A DNA stretch of 64,000 nucleotides, from positions 292,098-356,097 of the forward strand of contig JADJMH010000002.1 in NCBI GenBank assembly GCA_016709675.1, in the 5' to 3' direction. How positions within the stretch are numbered: position 1 is the stretch's first letter; each line of letters starts with the position of its first letter. Below, piece by piece: positions 60,700 through 64,000 of this stretch. This DNA comes from Candidatus Accumulibacter proximus (GTDB lineage: Bacteria > Pseudomonadota > Gammaproteobacteria > Burkholderiales > Rhodocyclaceae). Below the pieces are notes generated by a model. It saw only the letters and a program-made list of their open reading frames with translations. It did no database searches and had not been told where the DNA came from. The translations under genes and the position numbers were made by a program.

Positions 60700-62379
60700 A
60701 TGTTTGTGAAGCTCACCACCTCCGGCCCGCGCCAGTACGTCAAACTCGTCGAGGCTTACCGCGATGACGCCGGCGTCGCGCGCCAACGCGTCATCGCCAC
60801 CTTGGGGCGCATCGAAGCCGTGCGCGCCGGCAAAGCCGATTCGCTGGTCAATGGCTTGCTGCGTGCCGCCGGCAAACCCGCTCTTGAAGACGGCACGGGC
60901 GACATCGCTTTCGCCCCGGCGCTGTCGGTCGGCGACACCTGGCTGCTCACCGCCTTGTGGAAGGCGTTGGGATTTGCCGATGCCTTCCGCCGCGTGCTGC
61001 GCAACCGCCGCCAATTCGATGCCGAGCGTCTGCTGCGGGTGATGGTGTTCAATCGCCTGTGCGATCCGGAATCCAAGCTGGGCATCCTGCGTTGGCTGGA
61101 AGGGACCCGGGTTCCTGAAGTGACTGCCGAATCCGTCACTCACCAGCATCTCCTGCGCACCATGGATACGGTGTCGGCGTGCGCCGACACGATGGACGAT
61201 GCCCTGGCGGGTTTGTTGCGCCCCCTGATCGATCAGGAGCTGTCGATTGTCTTCTACGACTTGACGACGATCCGTGCCGAAGGCGGCAGCGACCTGCCCG
61301 AGGATGTCCGTCACTTCGGCCTGGCGAAGGAAGGCCGTATCACGCGCCAGGTGATGCTCGGGGTGGTCCAGACGGCCGAAGGCTTGCCGATTCATCATGA
61401 GGTCTTCGCCGGCAACACTGGGGAAACGACCACGCTGGTGCCAACCATCGAGAAAGTGTTGGCGCGTTATCCGATCCGCCGCGTGGTACTGGTTGCTGAT
61501 CGCGGCTTGCTGAGTCTGGACAACCTGGAGGCAATCCGCGCCATCAAGGTGGGCGACCAACCGCTGGAGTGCATTCTCGCCGTACCGGCTCGACGCTATG
61601 GGGATTTCGATACCCTGCTGGCTGAATTCCATCAGCAATCCTGCCTTGCGGCCACGGAAGAAGTGGTGGGCGAACGGGAATGGCAGGGCTTTCGTCTGGT
61701 GGTGGCGCATCGGCCCGACGTGGCGACCGAACAGGGCCGGGCACGCGATGAACGGATTGCGGCGCTGGAGGCCGATGCGGCCAAGTGGGCCGGCAAACTC
61801 GATGGCCAGGAGGCCGGCAACGCGTATCGGGGAAAGAAGTTGTCGGATGCCGGCACGACGGCGCGCTTCTACAAGGCGGTGAGCGATGCGCATCTGGCGA
61901 ATATCATCAAGGTCGATCTGTCGGCGGACCTCTTCACCTACGATATCGATGCACGGGCGCTGAATCGGGCGCGCATGATGGATGGGAAACTGATCCTGGT
62001 CTCCAACATGCCGGATCACGCGCCCGCCGAGATCGTCGCGCGCTACAAGGCGCTGGCCGACATTGAGCGGGGTTTCCGCGTGTTGAAGTCGGAGATCGAG
62101 ATCGCACCGGTGTTCCATCGCCTGCCGAACCGGATTCGCGCGCATGCCTTGATCTGCTTTCTGGCGCTGGTCCTGTATCGCGTCCTGCGCATGCGCTTGC
62201 AGGCCCGCGATAGCCAACTCTCGCCCGAGCGAGCCTTGGAAATCGTGCGCCGGATTCAGTTTCATCAGATCACCTTGCATCAACGTCAGTCGGCCTCCGG
62301 GCTGTCGGCCATCACGCCGGAACAAAAGGATCTCTTCGCAACCATCGACCTCCCGGAACCCTCGACAAAGCGCTTGTAG
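60700..62379 (+). CDS. IS1634-family transposase
   Basis: 559 residues from ATG 60700; an in-frame ATG at 60679 would add seven. MFVKLTTSGPRQYVKLVEAYRDDAGVARQRVIATLGRIE is the typical start. DDE core: 'VFYDLTTI', 'VLVADRGLLSLDNL' and 'DIERGFRVLKSEIEIAPVFHRLPNRIRAHALICFLAL' with the final Glu. It looks full-length and possibly active. I could not identify terminal inverted repeats or target duplications by eye. Confidence 0.9.
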   Translation: MFVKLTTSGPRQYVKLVEAYRDDAGVARQRVIATLGRIEAVRAGKADSLVNGLLRAAGKPALEDGTGDIAFAPALSVGDTWLLTALWKALGFADAFRRVLRNRRQFDAERLLRVMVFNRLCDPESKLGILRWLEGTRVPEVTAESVTHQHLLRTMDTVSACADTMDDALAGLLRPLIDQELSIVFYDLTTIRAEGGSDLPEDVRHFGLAKEGRITRQVMLGVVQTAEGLPIHHEVFAGNTGETTTLVPTIEKVLARYPIRRVVLVADRGLLSLDNLEAIRAIKVGDQPLECILAVPARRYGDFDTLLAEFHQQSCLAATEEVVGEREWQGFRLVVAHRPDVATEQGRARDERIAALEADAAKWAGKLDGQEAGNAYRGKKLSDAGTTARFYKAVSDAHLANIIKVDLSADLFTYDIDARALNRARMMDGKLILVSNMPDHAPAEIVARYKALADIERGFRVLKSEIEIAPVFHRLPNRIRAHALICFLALVLYRVLRMRLQARDSQLSPERALEIVRRIQFHQITLHQRQSASGLSAITPEQKDLFATIDLPEPSTKRL

Positions 62380-62462
62380 TGCCAATTCCTGAACCGTGAA
62401 TTGCGCACAAACAATCACTTGGCCGTATTTTTGTCGAACGCGGGGGGGATGTTCCCCATCGT

Positions 62463-62651
62463 TTAGGCGACCGCGACGTTCTGCACGCCGACAAACTCGG
62501 ACTCCAAGTCAGGCTCGCCGTCTTCAAGAAGCATGGCGATAACCTCTTGCAGGTTATGGTTCACCTCGTCGAGAGTCATGCCTTGCGAGTGCGCGCCAGG
62601 AAAGCCAGGGACAAACCCCACAAAGAGTTTGGTCTGGGGCAACGCTGAATG
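62463..62651 (-). pseudogene. 3' part of hicB antitoxin gene, split by IS
   Basis: TKLFVGFVPGFPGAHSQGMTLDEVNHNLQEVIAMLLEDGEPDLESEFVGVQNVAVA is the C-terminal part of HicB-type antitoxins. The expected N-terminus (MRTYSAVI) is on the far side of the IS at 63868–63896. With the IS removed the two parts meet but appear one base out of frame. HicB normally blocks the HicA mRNA interferase; no hicA is seen. Confidence 0.72.
62643..62651. repeat. 9-bp target-site duplication, left
   Basis: CGCTGAATG, identical to 63868–63876. Nine bases is the standard duplication for Tn5/IS50-type insertion. Confidence 0.8.
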
Positions 62652-63867
62652 CAGATCCTTATACACAACTCACTCTGGAGCCGCCTCGCGCATGAAGTGG
62701 ATGCCGATGACGCAGTCCGTGACGCTGCAAAGCCGATCCAGATGGTTTTGCGCAATGCGCCAGGAAACGATCAGGTACAGCGCGATGGCGCGTTGCAGGC
62801 CGTCGATCGTCCGCAATTGCAGGGACTCGATCCGGCAGCCGTTCTTGAGGATGTGGAAGAGGATCTCGATCTCCCAGCGCGCGCGATACCAGTCAATCAG
62901 TTCCGCCACCTCGGCGAGCGTCTCGGCGGTGCGATTGGTCAGCAGGCGCCACTCAACCGGGGTGGTACCGGCAGGGGGATCGATCTCCTTGGCCACCACG
63001 CAGGTGGCTCGGATCGTTTTGTTCTTGCCATGCGGAAGATCGACGACGCGCGCCCAAAGCTGCTGGCGCACCACGCGAGCTTTCTGGCCATGTCTCGCCG
63101 GCAGGGTGAAAGAGATTCCGCCGAGTTCCTCACCAGACGTCACCGTCTGCCACAGTTTCTGGCCGTCGGGCAGCGCTCGATCGTGCTGGGCACGCAGCAG
63201 CCAGTCGGCCGGGGTATCCAACTCGCCGGCGCGAGCCATCAGTTCGATCATGTCGGACTCGCGGTCGGCGACGTAGACCAGCCGGGTGTCCGGCACTCCG
63301 CCGCCAACTCGGCCACTCGTTCATAGCCCCTCGACCCAGCGCGTGCTCTCTTTGATCCCTGGGCGCTGGCCGTTGGCGTCCTTCGGCTCGCGCGCCCACA
63401 TCCACGCATCCAGAACCCCCAAGGGCTCGCGATCTGTGCTGACAGCGTACGTCGGATGCACGTACAGACCGCGCTGAGCTTCATAGCTCAAGGGGCCCAC
63501 GCCGTCGATGCTTTGCCCGTTGAAGTCCAGTTCGGTCGTGTCCTGCAGCATCAGCACGACCTTGTGACAGGCGATGCGTGTCTGCGAGCACGCCCCAGTG
63601 CGGTGCCAGCAGGCCCTCCCCACGTGACGTCATCATTGGCCAGGAAGCGGTAGCCCGCGATCGTCTCCGACCAGCCAGAGCACGCCGACGGAATACTCAT
63701 TGTCGGCTTGGCAGCCAGCGTGTCCAACAACGCGATCGCTCGCTTGTTCAGTCTTCGGTCCCCCAGATCAACTTCCTTCAGCTCCTCCGCAGCCCAGCCC
63801 ATCCTGCCACCTTTTCAAAAAAATCGGCAGCTTACAGCGAGGTCCTGAAGTTGTGTATAAGGATATG
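62652..63867. mobile_element. defective IS50/Tn5-like insertion sequence
   Basis: 1216 bp. Terminal inverted repeats CAGATCCTTATACACAACT (62652–62670) and the complement of 63849–63867 match at 18 of 19 positions and resemble the Tn5 end CTGACTCTTATACACAAGT. Flanked by 9-bp duplications. It encodes a broken IS4-type transposase on the minus strand. Confidence 0.85.
62670..63802 (-). pseudogene. IS4/IS50-type transposase, frameshifted and 3'-truncated
   Basis: N-terminal part MGWAAEELKEVDLGDRRLNKRAIALLDTLAAKP, 'AGYRFLANDDVTW' (63802–63600). Middle in a second frame: LMLQDTTELDFNGQSIDG, 'GLYVHPTYAVS', with the first catalytic Asp in QDTT. C-terminal part in a third frame (63296–62670): LVYVADRESDMIELM with the second Asp, and 'YRARWEIEILFHILKNGCR' with the final Glu region. 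Frameshifts near 63600 and 63310. The ~90-residue C-terminal domain of Tn5-like transposases is missing. Inactive by itself. Confidence 0.85.
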
Positions 63868-63876
63868 CGCTGAATG
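63868..63876. repeat. 9-bp target-site duplication, right
   Basis: CGCTGAATG, pairs with 62643–62651. Confidence 0.8.
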
Positions 63877-63896
63877 ACGGCAGAGTAGGTTCTCAT
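63868..63896 (-). pseudogene. 5' end of interrupted hicB
   Basis: ATG 63896 gives MRTYSAVIQ, the usual HicB start, before the IS boundary. Confidence 0.65.
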
Positions 63897-63960
63897 GATT
63901 GACTCCGACCGTGTGAGTGGCTGAGTATCGACCTACCAGCGGGAACCTGCAACAGCAAAG

Positions 63961-64000
63961 GCCCAACGCTCAAATTCAGTGGTGAGCGAAGCGAGTCCGC
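63961..64000. other. possible integron attC half-site
   Basis: On the minus strand this ends TGAATTTGAGCGTTGGGC, similar to the L'-R' end of attC sites (TTAACTCAAGCGTTRRRY). The partner end falls outside the window, so it cannot be confirmed. Confidence 0.3.

Noticed and set aside
60646..62418. 590-residue minus-strand open frame
   Set aside because: Antisense to the IS1634 transposase, which has all DDE motifs.
60640..62420. Terminal inverted repeats of the IS1634 element
   Set aside because: TTGTAGTG words occur on both sides but in the same orientation, so they are not inverted ends.
1..64000. CRISPR arrays, rRNA or tRNA genes
   Set aside because: No regularly spaced short repeats and no cloverleaf or rRNA-like sequence was recognised; short tRNAs could be missed by eye.

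Overview
The window looks like a chromosomal contig of a GC-rich betaproteobacterium, probably Rhodocyclaceae / Accumulibacter-like. That assignment is an inference from the smpB–ratA–rnfH–(DUF4124)–guaB–guaA gene order and from the GC-rich denitrification/copper genes; no rRNA or tRNA gene was seen to confirm it.

Layout. (1) 1–9387, minus strand: one long run of closely spaced or overlapping genes for periplasmic copper/thiol handling. It holds two NosL-family proteins (one cut by the window edge), a TauE/UreH-like membrane protein, a CPx copper P-type ATPase, an HMA2-type protein, a TlpA-like thioredoxin, an ABC ATPase with an FtsX-type permease, and small membrane proteins. It resembles an accessory cluster for a copper enzyme such as nitrous oxide reductase, but nosZ is not in the window. 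A NirC-like cytochrome c lies divergently at 9512. (2) 9860–10716: transposase debris. (3) 10717–33328, plus strand: the most unusual region. It has a ClpV/ClpB-like double AAA+ ATPase, three large proteins of unknown family, a VgrG-like spike, a short TssK-like protein, a P-loop GTPase-like protein, three Ser/Thr kinase domains (two in a tandem duplication with a frameshift), FHA and vWA/FHA proteins, two PP2C phosphatases and a PAAR-like tip. No recognisable TssB/TssC sheath, Hcp, TssE/F/G or TssJ/L/M was found. I read it as a divergent or partial type VI secretion-like machine controlled by protein phosphorylation. (4) 33474–39739, minus strand: a convergent effector cassette with a DUF4123 adaptor, a LysM protein, a ~950-residue toxin-like membrane protein and two small partners. 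(5) 40.5–42.9 kb: VapB with a broken VapC, a DUF4338 remnant, and an AbiE-type toxin–antitoxin pair. (6) 43181–48053: guaA, guaB, a DUF4124 protein, rnfH, ratA, smpB (core genome). (7) 48133–51983: an LldR-like regulator divergent from lutA–lutC–lutB (lactate oxidation), with two operator palindromes between them. (8) 52.3–64 kb: a decayed transposase, a vitamin-B12-type binding protein flanked by ~165-bp inverted repeats, a PfkB sugar kinase, a DHA2 transporter with a divergent LysR regulator, decayed genes, IS91-like and IS1634 transposases, and a defective Tn5/IS50-like element inserted in a hicB antitoxin gene.

How the parts fit. The phospho-signalling genes (kinases, FHA readers, PP2C erasers) sit between the spike/ATPase genes and the effector cassette. 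This matches the PpkA/PppA/Fha post-translational control known for some T6SS loci, but with an enlarged signalling module and no standard sheath. The surrounding TA/Abi genes, IS remnants and apparently lower GC suggest that about 10–43 kb is an acquired island ending near the 3' end of guaA.
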